In this document: in pieces, positions 8,100-16,629 of the stretch
Position numbering within the stretch: position 1 is the first letter of the stretch
Layout of the letters: each line of letters opens with the position of its first letter
Source of the DNA: Proteinivorax hydrogeniformans
GTDB taxonomy: Bacteria > Bacillota > Proteinivoracia > Proteinivoracales > Proteinivoracaceae
Length of the DNA: 64,000 nt
Direction: 5' to 3'
Assembly (NCBI RefSeq): GCF_040515995.1
Contig: NZ_CP159485.1
Coordinates: 2,542,001-2,606,000, forward strand
Position numbers and translations under genes: made by a program
Notes under the pieces: generated by a model
The model's input: the letters and a program-made list of their open reading frames with translations, nothing else
Databases searched by the model: none
Told to the model about the DNA's origin: nothing

Positions 8100-8915
8100 T
8101 TATTTCCCCCTTATAATACCAATGGCCGCATACAAGGACTGGCCTATGATAACAACAACTATAAGCCATGCCGTCATGGTCTGAGCAGCGAGGTTTCTAC
8201 TAGCCTTGCTTTCTACCTCCAACAGCTGCTCATATTCTCTAGCTGATGTTAAGCCCCATAACCCTCCAGCTAGATCGCCACTATCCAAGTAAGGAAGGTA
8301 TCTAGGGTATTCAGCGCTGGGAGCGGCTACAACTACTGGTATGTCCTTTCCATAGCTAAGCTGCTCTATATAAACTATCCCTCCCGTGTTTCCTTGGGAT
8401 AAAGACACTATCATATCTATATCGTCTAGATTTTTAATCTCTTCCATCATAGCAATAGACCTTATGTTCACCCTATATATATCCTGAGGATAAATATCTG
8501 CAATATCTCTAGTAAGTCCCTGCATCACTGCTGCCCCTCCAGGTCGATATCCCAAAATAACATAGTCCACTCCGTATTTTTTCCCGCCTTTATCCATCTG
8601 CTCAAATATACTTTTTGAGATGTGGGAACCTTGGGCTGAATGAGCCACTGTTACGACCTTAACATCCCGAGATAGTAAATGGTTAGTTAGCACGTTAGAA
8701 AGGGGAAACATCTCTCCATAGAAGTGTCCCTCCCAGTCATAGGAAAGTAAAATAACACTATCTGCAGGCAGTTCTTCAATTATGTTATACACTTCTTTTG
8801 TATGTTTTGAAATGGGAAACTCATAGACTATGTTTTCACCGAACAAAAAAACTCCTAAAATTGCCGTCGTAAGTATTGCAACCTTAAGTACAATTTTATA
8901 AGGCTCTTTTGTCAT
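8100..8915 (-). CDS. Membrane-anchored protein of unknown function (DUF6754-type operon, gene 4)
   Basis: A 271-residue protein with an N-terminal helix (about 9-27), a large soluble domain and a C-terminal helix (about 245-267). The soluble part has Rossmann-like alternation: ADSVILLSYDW, VKVVTVAHSAQGS, VDYVILGYRPGGA, IDMIVSLSQGNTGG and IPVVVAAPSAEYPRY. That pattern resembles a domain that handles small ligands or sits catalytically at the membrane, but no catalytic motif is assignable. A GAGGTGGC ribosome site supports the ATG. It is flanked closely by genes 3 and 5 of the operon. Confidence 0.82.
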   Translation of the reverse strand: MTKEPYKIVLKVAILTTAILGVFLFGENIVYEFPISKHTKEVYNIIEELPADSVILLSYDWEGHFYGEMFPLSNVLTNHLLSRDVKVVTVAHSAQGSHISKSIFEQMDKGGKKYGVDYVILGYRPGGAAVMQGLTRDIADIYPQDIYRVNIRSIAMMEEIKNLDDIDMIVSLSQGNTGGIVYIEQLSYGKDIPVVVAAPSAEYPRYLPYLDSGDLAGGLWGLTSAREYEQLLEVESKASRNLAAQTMTAWLIVVVIIGQSLYAAIGIIRGK

Positions 8916-8924
8916 AAAGCCACC

Positions 8925-9527
8925 TCAATTCAAAAATTCTTCTCTTCCATCTATTATTGTCCTTATGCAGATTACAACAGCAGATAGCGAAACTCCTATA
9001 ACAAACCCTCTAACTGCCGGCAGCAAAAAAAAACGGTCTATTATTTCCTTGATTGTTGGGTAATAGCCAACTAAAAAAAGATTTACAACAATAGTTGCAG
9101 CGGCACTTAGAGATATTACTATTGCCTTAAAACCATGTAATGAGTAGCTCTTTATCACTGCATGCACCGTAAAAAATAGCAGAAGAGCCAACACAGTCGA
9201 TGTTATGGGTATATAAATATTAGAAAAAATATAAGAAAAAACCGCGCCGTTGCTCCCTCCCCATAATCCCGCTACCATAGTCACAATAAATGATAAAATC
9301 AACGCAACCTTCCCATGCCACCCCTTATCTTGTGCTAGAATTTTTTTTACACTGATGCTAAATAAGTTTGTCACCCCCATCACCAAGGTAAATGCCGCGA
9401 TAACTACAGCCCAAATTTGAAACTTTAAAATCAAATGTTTAGATAGATAAGGGAGCGTAACAAAGTAATCCATTACCACAAGCATACCTACGACAAAAAC
9501 TATAATTGATAAAATTTGTTTTTTTAT
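8925..9527 (-). CDS. Polytopic membrane protein, likely ATA start (DUF6754-type operon, gene 3)
   Basis: About 200 residues with six predicted helices; family unknown. The first ATG (9485) has no convincing ribosome site. The reading frame continues upstream to an ATA at 9525-9527 placed about 7 nt after a strong GGGGAGGGG, giving an N-terminus IKKQILSIIVFVVGMLVVMD that looks like a natural signal anchor. ATA is a rare start codon, so this is either a non-canonical start or a base error for ATG. The neighbouring genes lie within 10-16 nt. Function unknown; the membrane helices are clear. Confidence 0.75.
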   Translation of the reverse strand: MKKQILSIIVFVVGMLVVMDYFVTLPYLSKHLILKFQIWAVVIAAFTLVMGVTNLFSISVKKILAQDKGWHGKVALILSFIVTMVAGLWGGSNGAVFSYIFSNIYIPITSTVLALLLFFTVHAVIKSYSLHGFKAIVISLSAAATIVVNLFLVGYYPTIKEIIDRFFLLPAVRGFVIGVSLSAVVICIRTIIDGREEFLN

Positions 9528-9542
9528 GCTAACCCCTCCCCT

Positions 9543-10268
9543 TTACAGAAGTTTTGTTACAGTCGTAATAATGGCACCAAAAACAACTGAAAATATCAAA
9601 AATACCTTTATAAATATTGTAGCCAAAGCACTACTTCTATCTTCTATAGAAACAGAACTAAAAAGCAGTAACTCCTCACCCATAAGGACCAAATCGCAGC
9701 AAAGGACAAAAAAAGGCAGCTGCTCAATATTTGCTGTCCCTCCCACACTCAAAGAACTTGTACTACCTCCTGCTAAAATAGCAGACTCTGCCCAAAAACT
9801 ACCAACCATAATATTTGTTTCAACTTTTTCGTTTTTATTTGTACTTAATACACCTAATGCATAAGCTAAGTTTTGCCCAGCTACATACCTAGTTTTATTA
9901 AAATCCACAGCATAATGTCTTCCCCTAAACTCAAACTGTGATGTAACTACCTCTTCGGTTATAGGTATAATCTCAGCGTTTCCAACAGTTAAATAAATTT
10001 TCCCTGGCAAACTTCTTTTAGAGACTATCTTTAAAAAGTCCACCACAGCTAGAGTCTGATAAACTTGTCCTTGAGATATGCCTTCTAATCCCAAGGAGAC
10101 GTTAACAGGTGCTTTACTATCTTTTATTTGTGAGGCCACCTTATTTGCTAAAGGTTTCCAGTTTACAATATCCTTATACCTATCTAGATTTCTTTGTGAT
10201 AAATATGCTGCGAAGGATATAGCTAAAATAACTAAAAGTTCCCACGGATTATTTATAAACTCAAGCAT
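9543..10268 (-). CDS. DUF6754-like membrane protein (operon gene 2)
   Basis: A 241-residue protein with one N-terminal helix (about 10-26), a soluble central domain and one or two C-terminal helices. The central pattern VNVSLGLEGIS..., TRYVAGQNLAYALGVLS, NIMVGSFWAESAILAG, GGTANIEQLPFFVLCCD and LVLMGEELL matches my memory of the DUF6754 family found in Firmicutes, Chloroflexi and archaea. That match is from memory, not a search. No biochemical function is known to me. It overlaps the 55-residue gene upstream by 8 nt, so the two are translationally coupled. Confidence 0.8.
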   Translation of the reverse strand: MLEFINNPWELLVILAISFAAYLSQRNLDRYKDIVNWKPLANKVASQIKDSKAPVNVSLGLEGISQGQVYQTLAVVDFLKIVSKRSLPGKIYLTVGNAEIIPITEEVVTSQFEFRGRHYAVDFNKTRYVAGQNLAYALGVLSTNKNEKVETNIMVGSFWAESAILAGGSTSSLSVGGTANIEQLPFFVLCCDLVLMGEELLLFSSVSIEDRSSALATIFIKVFLIFSVVFGAIITTVTKLL

Positions 10269-10428
10269 CCTCCTGCCCCTTATCAGTCATAAAAAGTATA
10301 GCGCAAGGATCTAGTAAGTTCTTTATATCATCTAAGGCACGTCTAACTGGCGCAGCCGTTTCCTTAAAGATATCTAAAACAATAATCATGTCTTTTTTTT
10401 CAAAGATACCCTTTAGCTCTTTTTTCAT
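10261..10428 (-). CDS. 55-residue soluble protein heading the DUF6754-type operon
   Basis: A small protein beginning MKKELKGIFEKKDM after a strong AGGAGGG ribosome site. A longer upstream frame lacks such a site. The sequence is amphipathic, with an IVLDIFKETAAPVRRALDDI segment and a short hydrophobic end. It has no signal peptide and no known domain. Its stop overlaps the next start. It could be a cytoplasmic regulator or accessory of the membrane complex encoded downstream; that is guesswork from position. Confidence 0.7.
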   Translation of the reverse strand: MKKELKGIFEKKDMIIVLDIFKETAAPVRRALDDIKNLLDPCAILFMTDKGQEDA

Positions 10429-10712
10429 ATCAAACCCTCCTGCTAAAATAAATATACACTTTGCACTTAGTAAAATATATTTAAGTAAAGAAAGCATTAG
10501 AACGCTTAAAATGTGTAAAAATAGCACAAAAATAAATGACTTTACTATACGCTGTTAACTCCTGTCGTTAAGCCTTCTGCGCCCTGCCAATAGCCTTCTA
10601 AAAATTTCTTTATTATTACATCAAAAAATGCTTTACTTTTTGTTATAAATAATCTAAATTTAGAGGTGGCATGTATTTTATATTAACAAGTTAACATAGG
10701 GAGGGATTTGTT
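10429..10712. promoter_or_regulatory. Divergent promoter region
   Basis: An AT-rich stretch of 284 bp between the leftward five-gene operon and the rightward transporter gene. It should carry both promoters. I could not identify -35/-10 pairs with confidence and saw no repeat or small gene. Confidence 0.4.
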
Positions 10713-11975
10713 ATGGGAAATCCATTTAAAGTCATTAGTAATAACAAAAGTCCACAGAAAAGGTTAGATGAAAAAAAGAAGACATCTGATTCAGCCATAT
10801 CTGCTGAGACCTTTGTATTTTTGTTTGTGCTGGTTGGGTTTTTCGGTTATTTAGCTAATCAAATGGGGTTAGGCATTATGTTTTCAGTGTTCATGGAAAC
10901 GGCCCATGCACTACTAATTGACACGGTTTTTCTAATTATGGCTATCGCAGTGCTAGCTGGTGCATTATCGGCACTTCTTTCAGAATTTGGGGTTGTTGAA
11001 CTTATTAACAAGATTATCTCCCCTATTATGAAGCCGCTATATGGCATGCCTGGAGCTGCTTCTATAGGTGGTGTAACTACCTATCTTTCAGATAATCCAG
11101 CTATTATCTCCTTGGCAAAGGACAAAAAATTTATCAAATACTTTTACAAGTATCAAGTTCCTGCACTGTGTAACCTGGGGACAGCCTTTGGAATGGGGCT
11201 TGTGCTTACCACTTACATGATAAGCTTTGGAAATGAATTTATCGCTCCCGCCCTAATAGGAAACATCGGGGCCCTTATTGGATCAATTGTCAGTGTTCGG
11301 ATTATGTTATCCTTTACCCAAAAATACTATAAGGCTGACTTCGATGACATAGAAAAAAAAGAGTTTAATGAGAACTTTGAGGAGGCCGTTGATGATACTG
11401 ACGACATTGATTTCATCCCTGACAACCCTCCAAAAACTGATAACTACTTTGAAAGAATTATAAACTCCATTTTAGAAGGCGGAAAAAACGGTGTAGAAAT
11501 GGGTTTAGGTATAATCCCTGGTGTTTTGATAATCTGCACAGTTGTTATGATTCTAACCTTTGGCCCTTCCGGCATGGAAGACGGTGTAGCTGTTTATGAA
11601 GGTGTCGCCTTTGAAGGAGTAGGACTGCTTCCTAAGCTAGGAAGCTACATCCACCCAATCTTACAACCGCTGTTTGGCTTTGAAAACGTAGAAGCAATAG
11701 CTTTTCCTATAGTCTCCTTAGGAGCTGTGGGAGCTGCCATGGGACTTGTGCAAAACTTTTTGGAAACCAACATAATTACTCCTAACGACATCGCTGTTTT
11801 TACAGCTATGGGAATGTGCTGGAGTGGCTACTTAAGTACCCATGTTGGAATGATGGATGTTCTTAACCTAAGAAAACTATCGAGCAAAGCAATAATAAGC
11901 CACACAATCGGCGGTTTAGCTGCCGGTATATCCGCCAATTATATCTATCAGCTCTACGCCTTAATCTTTCTATAA
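10713..11975 (+). CDS. GATE-domain (nucleoside recognition) membrane protein, YjiH-like
   Basis: A 420-residue polytopic protein whose two hydrophobic halves carry the nucleoside-recognition/GATE pattern: LLSEFGVVELINKIISPIMKPLYGMPGAASIGGVTTYLSDNPA in the first half, and LGSYIHPILQPLFGFENVEAIAFPIVSLGAVGAAMG in the second. A charged cytoplasmic linker (about 205-245, DDIEKKEFNENFEEAVDDTDD) separates them. The substrate is unknown; relatives are annotated only as putative transporters. Start supported by AGGGAGGG. It is monocistronic, with promoter divergent from the DUF6754-type operon and a strong terminator behind. Confidence 0.85.
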   Translation: MGNPFKVISNNKSPQKRLDEKKKTSDSAISAETFVFLFVLVGFFGYLANQMGLGIMFSVFMETAHALLIDTVFLIMAIAVLAGALSALLSEFGVVELINKIISPIMKPLYGMPGAASIGGVTTYLSDNPAIISLAKDKKFIKYFYKYQVPALCNLGTAFGMGLVLTTYMISFGNEFIAPALIGNIGALIGSIVSVRIMLSFTQKYYKADFDDIEKKEFNENFEEAVDDTDDIDFIPDNPPKTDNYFERIINSILEGGKNGVEMGLGIIPGVLIICTVVMILTFGPSGMEDGVAVYEGVAFEGVGLLPKLGSYIHPILQPLFGFENVEAIAFPIVSLGAVGAAMGLVQNFLETNIITPNDIAVFTAMGMCWSGYLSTHVGMMDVLNLRKLSSKAIISHTIGGLAAGISANYIYQLYALIFL

Positions 11976-11981
11976 AAATAA

Positions 11982-12032
11982 TAGGGGCTGTCACAAAAAG
12001 AGAAATATCCTCTCCTTTTGTGACAGCCCCTA
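11982..12032. terminator. Bidirectional terminator
   Basis: TAGGGGCTGTCACAAAA pairs with TTTTGTGACAGCCCCTA around a short AT-rich loop. It lies between the convergent 3' ends of the GATE protein gene and the YczE-like gene, so it can serve both. Confidence 0.9.
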
Positions 12033-12045
12033 ACTTTTTATCTTT

Positions 12046-12720
12046 TTACATATATCTTTTATTTTTCAGTAAAAGAATTTCATCTTTAAACGACCTATGA
12101 CTTGCAATCTTTGTATCGTACTTTCCCAGCTTAAAAACTGTTTGGATGGCATACCCTTGGGTTAACGCAACCACCACAGTGCCTACACCTACACTCCCAC
12201 CTAGCATCGCGCCCGCTATAACAGCTGTTATTTCTATAGCTGTTTTCACTACAGATACTGGTAAGTTCAATTTCTTTACTAAACCTATCATCAGACCATC
12301 TCTGGGCCCTGCACCTAACCCAGGCTTGAGATAAAAATATATCCCCAAACTCAACACCCAAACTCCTGCTTCTAGCAAAACTAGCTGACCTATAAAAGTT
12401 TCCGGAGTAAAAATAAGCGAGCTTTTATTTATCAAATCTATAATTATCCCCACAATAATCACATTAAGTACAGTTCCAATCCCGGCTAAAATACCCAAAA
12501 AATAGCTGAGTATAACAAGGACTAAACCTGTTAGCTGTGAAGTTTGCCCGAAAGTTAAAGGTGTGTGGTTCATAACTCCGGTATGCAAAACATCCCACGG
12601 CCCAAGTCCTAGACTTCTAGCGTTATACATCATTGTTATCCCCAGTGCACATAGGAAGTAACCTAAAAATAACTTTGGCATTTTAGGTGCCGTTTGTTTA
12701 TAAAAATCTTTTATCATCAT
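12046..12720 (-). CDS. YczE/YyaS/YitT-family integral membrane protein
   Basis: A 224-residue protein of five or six helices. The repeat of small-residue motifs LGLGPWDVLHTGVMNHTPLTFGQTSQLTG (about 37-65) and KPGLGAGPRDGLMIGLVKKLNLPVSVVKTAIEI in the second half is typical of the YczE-like family. The biochemical role of that family is not established. Two ATGs in tandem (12720, 12717) follow AGGGGAAAT and the choice is open. It appears to be transcribed alone, between two terminators. Confidence 0.85.
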   Translation of the reverse strand: MMIKDFYKQTAPKMPKLFLGYFLCALGITMMYNARSLGLGPWDVLHTGVMNHTPLTFGQTSQLTGLVLVILSYFLGILAGIGTVLNVIIVGIIIDLINKSSLIFTPETFIGQLVLLEAGVWVLSLGIYFYLKPGLGAGPRDGLMIGLVKKLNLPVSVVKTAIEITAVIAGAMLGGSVGVGTVVVALTQGYAIQTVFKLGKYDTKIASHRSFKDEILLLKNKRYM

Positions 12721-12813
12721 TATTTCCCCTAAATTTTATTTCGACTCTTAAATATTATACAGTATTAGCAGATTGATGAACAATAACTTTTTTTTACGAT
12801 TCTTTTACGATTC

Positions 12814-12863
12814 AATAGAAAAAGCAAGAAACCACGGTTTTATGGTTTCTTGCTTTTTCTATT
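12814..12863. terminator. Strong bidirectional terminator of the MoxR operon
   Basis: A long perfect stem, AGAAAAAGCAAGAAACCA with its complement, around an 8-nt loop. It overlaps the stop codon of the DUF4129-like gene and is flanked by A/T-rich sequence on both sides. Confidence 0.9.
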
Positions 12864-14283
12864 ACTCACCTTTTACTTTAATTCCCTCTGTAACCTCATC
12901 ACAAAGTTTTACAAATTCTTTTTCATCAACTTCTTCTCTACTTCCGTATCTAAAGGAGTTGTAAATGTTTGTAACTATACTTAATGGTTTTTTAATTTTT
13001 CTATCTCGCTTAACACTTTTAACTAAAATCTTATTAGGGGTGTCTGAGCTTGCAATAGTTACTCCATTTTTATTTAAATTCAAGAGCATACTCCTATATT
13101 TTCTTCTAATAGGATGCAAGTCTTTTAGATACTTTCTTTGCTTTCTTTTATCCGCTATTGAGTCTTTTACCTTTTTCATCATCTGGTCTAATATTGGGAT
13201 ATGCTCTTTTTGTTCTTCATAGCTATTTACCTTCTTATTTTTACTGAACATGTATCTTCTAATAACCTTATATATCAAAAACACTATGGCAGCTACTATT
13301 GCAATAGAAATTAGCCTTACTATAATAGCAATAAAATTCCCCTGCGAAGTTTGTATGACTTCATCTTCTCTTGTAAGCATCGCTGCAAAAGTAGCAAGCT
13401 CTGCTTCTACCGGTTCTGGTTCTTGGGAAGTTGGCGTTACAGTAAAGTAATTCATCAGAGCATCAATCGGTCGGAATAAGACTGTCACTATAAAAAGCGT
13501 AATATAATGATTTAGTTTATCAAAAAAGTGACTTGTTGAAGAGTATATAAAATTTACACCTCTAAAAAACACAATATAGGTTAAACCAAATATAGTTAGT
13601 GGCGCTACTATGCTAGTTAGCAAGGCCTGCTTTAAGCTTATGCTATTACTGGGAAGCAGATTGTTCTTGGCTATGTACTTCCCAATTATCGGATCATCCT
13701 TTAAGCTTTCATCGGTGGCATTGCGAAAGTACAGCTCATGAATTTGATTTTGAATGTTTAACAGCAATATTAACATAAGGTATACAGCAAAATATCTAAA
13801 AGTCAACGCAAAAGCATCTTGCAAATTAAACCCGATAATTGTATAAGTGTTTACAATAGCTAAAAAATAAACTGCTGTTCTGATAAGAACTTTTTTGCCG
13901 AACTGGGTTATGGAGATATTATCCTGGGGCGTGTTCAAAAACTTAAACAAAAAAAGTACAGGTATCGATAATAATAGGAAGGTTAAAAATATAGCTCCAA
14001 AACTTCCTCCACTTAGTATATAAGAAAACAACCCAATAGAAGTTAAGGTTCCGGCAAAAACAGATTTTTTAAAATTCTCTTCGTTTATTAGGTTTTTCTC
14101 AACCTTTACCTCAAAATAAATAAAAGCTGTTAATATAGCTAAAATGTTTAACGCATTCAATAGCAAAAATAAGGAGATATTAGAGCTTTGGCCTATTATC
14201 AAAACATAGATAGGTACAATAAAAACAGCTTCAGTTAAGGCTTGAAAAAAGGTTCTACTTAAAACTAACAGCTTATCTCCCAT
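12862..14283 (-). CDS. Multi-helix membrane protein with DUF4129-like C-terminus (MoxR operon)
   Basis: A 473-residue protein. The N-terminal about 260 residues form roughly eight helices; another helix lies near 327-347; the remaining about 120 residues are cytoplasmic and basic. The C-terminal pattern HPIRRKYRSMLLNLNKNGV...DTPNKIL...IYNSFRYGSREEVDE resembles the DUF4129 domain that ends many transglutaminase-like (TgpA-type) proteins, but I see no transglutaminase Cys-His-Asp triad. GGAGG in the end of the DUF58 gene is its ribosome site. It overlaps that gene by 11 nt. The role is probably envelope-related, with MoxR and DUF58 partners. Confidence 0.8.
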   Translation of the reverse strand: MGDKLLVLSRTFFQALTEAVFIVPIYVLIIGQSSNISLFLLLNALNILAILTAFIYFEVKVEKNLINEENFKKSVFAGTLTSIGLFSYILSGGSFGAIFLTFLLLSIPVLFLFKFLNTPQDNISITQFGKKVLIRTAVYFLAIVNTYTIIGFNLQDAFALTFRYFAVYLMLILLLNIQNQIHELYFRNATDESLKDDPIIGKYIAKNNLLPSNSISLKQALLTSIVAPLTIFGLTYIVFFRGVNFIYSSTSHFFDKLNHYITLFIVTVLFRPIDALMNYFTVTPTSQEPEPVEAELATFAAMLTREDEVIQTSQGNFIAIIVRLISIAIVAAIVFLIYKVIRRYMFSKNKKVNSYEEQKEHIPILDQMMKKVKDSIADKRKQRKYLKDLHPIRRKYRSMLLNLNKNGVTIASSDTPNKILVKSVKRDRKIKKPLSIVTNIYNSFRYGSREEVDEKEFVKLCDEVTEGIKVKGE

Positions 14284-15427
14284 CTTTTAACCCACCTTCT
14301 TTAATGACTTTCACTTCACCAATCTCTCTTAAAACAGGCCAATTCTCCAACTCTTCTTCATAGGTATTTATTTCCACGATAAAACCTCTTAGCCTAAGGT
14401 CATTTAATGCATCAATCAACTTGTCATTTAAGTTGTAAGTTGTTAACGAGATAACGGTTGAGCGAGTTAAGGTGTTTGCTACATCATAAAGAAGGTTTGT
14501 GATATCAATATTAGCGTACTCCATTATCTTAGCTAACATCTGAAAACAACTTGCTAAATGGCCCTCACCCCTGTTAGGTGGGACTATTATACTCTTTATA
14601 CTCTCGCCATGAATAATATAGTTTGTAGCAAATCCATATTCATATTGTTTTTCCTCTGCTAAATGTATATATGCTGCTACTACCTCAATTAACCGCTCTG
14701 ACAGTGGATGTCTACTAGTGACGTGCTCCGACCTATCATAACCTAAATCTAAAACATACAATATCGAAACATCAGCTGAATAATCATTTACTTTGACCTG
14801 TAAATCTCCAGTTTTTGCTGATGCTTTCCAATGTATTTGTTTTATAGGTTCATTAAATGTATACTCTCGCACCCCACTAAAATAAGTAGGGTCATCCATA
14901 ATCCAACGTTTTACAATGTTCTCTCCTAGGTATGAGTTCTCCTTAATTATCAGCTCTTCTATAGGATAAAGCTTTGGATAAACAACAAACCTTACTGGAC
15001 AATCGTACTCATTTACAACCTTTTTAAACCCAAAATAGTCACTTGTAACGGCCTGAATCTTATTTAGGTGATAATAACCACGCTCTTTAAAAAAAATTTT
15101 ATACTTATGCTTTACTTTTTGAAACAAAAATAAAGATAATAAAATGTTATGCGCCGATATTTCACCATGTTTATATTGATAGCTTTTTTCCTCGCCTTTA
15201 ATAGTTAATCCACCAGGCATATCATACCTTATCGTAAGCCATAAAAGTGGAAAAATTTTATTATTTACTATCTCAAGGTTATAATCCGTCTCTTCCTCAG
15301 GGAAAACCTCTTGATCGCCGCTCCACCTCTTAATATTAAAGTTTTTAAATGCCACCCTTTCCCAATCTGCTACACATTTATAATAAACAAAGGAAAGCCC
15401 TAAAATCATAAGAATTAGCTTCCACAT
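14273..15427 (-). CDS. DUF58 domain protein
   Basis: A 384-residue protein with a short N-terminal hydrophobic segment (about 2-12). The DUF58 signature is present: MDDPTYFSGVREYTFNEPIKQIHWKASAKTGDLQVKVND (about 179-217), followed by a VWA-like fold beginning VSILYVLDLGYD. Such proteins are encoded with MoxR AAA+ ATPases and are thought to be their membrane-associated partners in chaperone or metal-insertion systems. It lies 4 nt downstream of the MoxR gene and overlaps the DUF4129-like gene, so the three genes form one operon. Confidence 0.92.
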   Translation of the reverse strand: MWKLILMILGLSFVYYKCVADWERVAFKNFNIKRWSGDQEVFPEEETDYNLEIVNNKIFPLLWLTIRYDMPGGLTIKGEEKSYQYKHGEISAHNILLSLFLFQKVKHKYKIFFKERGYYHLNKIQAVTSDYFGFKKVVNEYDCPVRFVVYPKLYPIEELIIKENSYLGENIVKRWIMDDPTYFSGVREYTFNEPIKQIHWKASAKTGDLQVKVNDYSADVSILYVLDLGYDRSEHVTSRHPLSERLIEVVAAYIHLAEEKQYEYGFATNYIIHGESIKSIIVPPNRGEGHLASCFQMLAKIMEYANIDITNLLYDVANTLTRSTVISLTTYNLNDKLIDALNDLRLRGFIVEINTYEEELENWPVLREIGEVKVIKEGGLKDGR

Positions 15428-15431
15428 ATAA

Positions 15432-16388
15432 TCACCTGCTTACTACTTGCTCTTCTACGGGGGCTTTTACTTCTTTAAGTATATTTTTTATTACACTTAA
15501 ACTATCCTCTCCCTTTAACTTATTAAGCCCCGCCGTTACAATCCTATGGCCTAAAATTGGTTCAACCATCTTCTGTACATCATCTGGTAGCACATAATCT
15601 CTGCCATTTATCACTGCAAAAGCTTGAACTGCTTTAAATAAAGCAAGAGAACCCCTTGGGCTTGCGCCTAAAGAAATTTGCTTATGGTTTCTAGTGTGCT
15701 GCACTATCTTTACGATGTATTTTTTAATATCTTCACTAATATACACATCAGTATATTTTTTTTGCATTTTTAGAATATCTTCTTTTGCCAAAACTGTCTC
15801 TAAGCTATCTATAGGATTTTCCTTTCTAAAACGGTTTAAAATCTCCATTTCTTCCTCAAAATTAGGATATCCCATGGATATTTTCATCAAAAATCTGTCC
15901 ATCTGAGCTTCTGGAAGAGGGAAAGTTCCTTGTTGCTCCACTGGGTTTTCGGTGGCTATTATCATAAAAGGGGAGTCAAGCTTATAAGTTTCACCGTCCA
16001 CAGAAACCTGAACCTCCTCCATAGATTCTAGAAGACTTGATTGAGTTCGTGGTGTAGCTCTGTTTATTTCGTCTGCCAAAACTATATTGTTAAAAATAGG
16101 ACCTTGTTTAAATTCAAACTGACTTTGCTTTTGATTATAAAAGTTAATACCAGTAACATCCGAAGGCAAAAGATCCGGAGTAAACTGAATTCTGCTAAAA
16201 TCACAATCTATTGATTTTGCAAAAGCTTTAGTTAGTAAGGTCTTTCCTAACCCAGGGACATCCTCTAACAACACATGTCCTGAAGTTATTATCGACACTA
16301 GCAGCTGGTCGATAACCTCCTCTTTACCCACAATTACTTTTGAGACATTTTCTTTAATTTGATTACATTTTCCCTTGATACCCTCCAT
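15432..16388 (-). CDS. MoxR-family AAA+ ATPase
   Basis: A 318-residue AAA+ protein starting MEGIKGKC. A GGGAGTG ribosome site fits this ATG better than a GTG 9 nt upstream. Walker A is EDVPGLGKTLL (about 40-50), Walker B NIVLADEINRA, sensor region IATENPVEQQGTFPLPEAQMDRF, and the C-terminal lid has the ASPRGSLALFKAVQA arginine motif. MoxR ATPases act as chaperones with DUF58/VWA proteins, here the gene immediately downstream. It is first in the three-gene operon; the substrate is unknown. Confidence 0.96.
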   Translation of the reverse strand: MEGIKGKCNQIKENVSKVIVGKEEVIDQLLVSIITSGHVLLEDVPGLGKTLLTKAFAKSIDCDFSRIQFTPDLLPSDVTGINFYNQKQSQFEFKQGPIFNNIVLADEINRATPRTQSSLLESMEEVQVSVDGETYKLDSPFMIIATENPVEQQGTFPLPEAQMDRFLMKISMGYPNFEEEMEILNRFRKENPIDSLETVLAKEDILKMQKKYTDVYISEDIKKYIVKIVQHTRNHKQISLGASPRGSLALFKAVQAFAVINGRDYVLPDDVQKMVEPILGHRIVTAGLNKLKGEDSLSVIKNILKEVKAPVEEQVVSR

Positions 16389-16629
16389 AAAAATCACTCC
16401 CTATATAATTATATACTTTTTGCGTTAACATTTAACTTTCTATAAAGAATATTCAAATTCCTTCAAAACTAGGAAAGTTAATATTTGTTAAAAACCCCTT
16501 TCACTTCACCTAAGATATATAAAGACCACACGGATTCTTAATTTCAATCTGTGTGGTCTTATCGACGCCCTTAAAAGACCGTTAAGGTTTCTTTTTTTAA
16601 AATGGTTAATGGCTTTTATCTTACTTATA
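16389..16629. other. Intergenic region with two hairpins
   Basis: It holds the MoxR operon promoter and, at 16522-16560, a hairpin AAGACCACAC/GTGTGGTCTT. A smaller CCTTAA..TTAAGG hairpin at about 16569-16587 is followed by a T run on the + strand. Neither is a classical terminator for the leftward permease gene. The segment AAAATGGTTAATGGCTTTT resembles the terminator after the paralogous permease at 20.2 kb. Confidence 0.45.
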
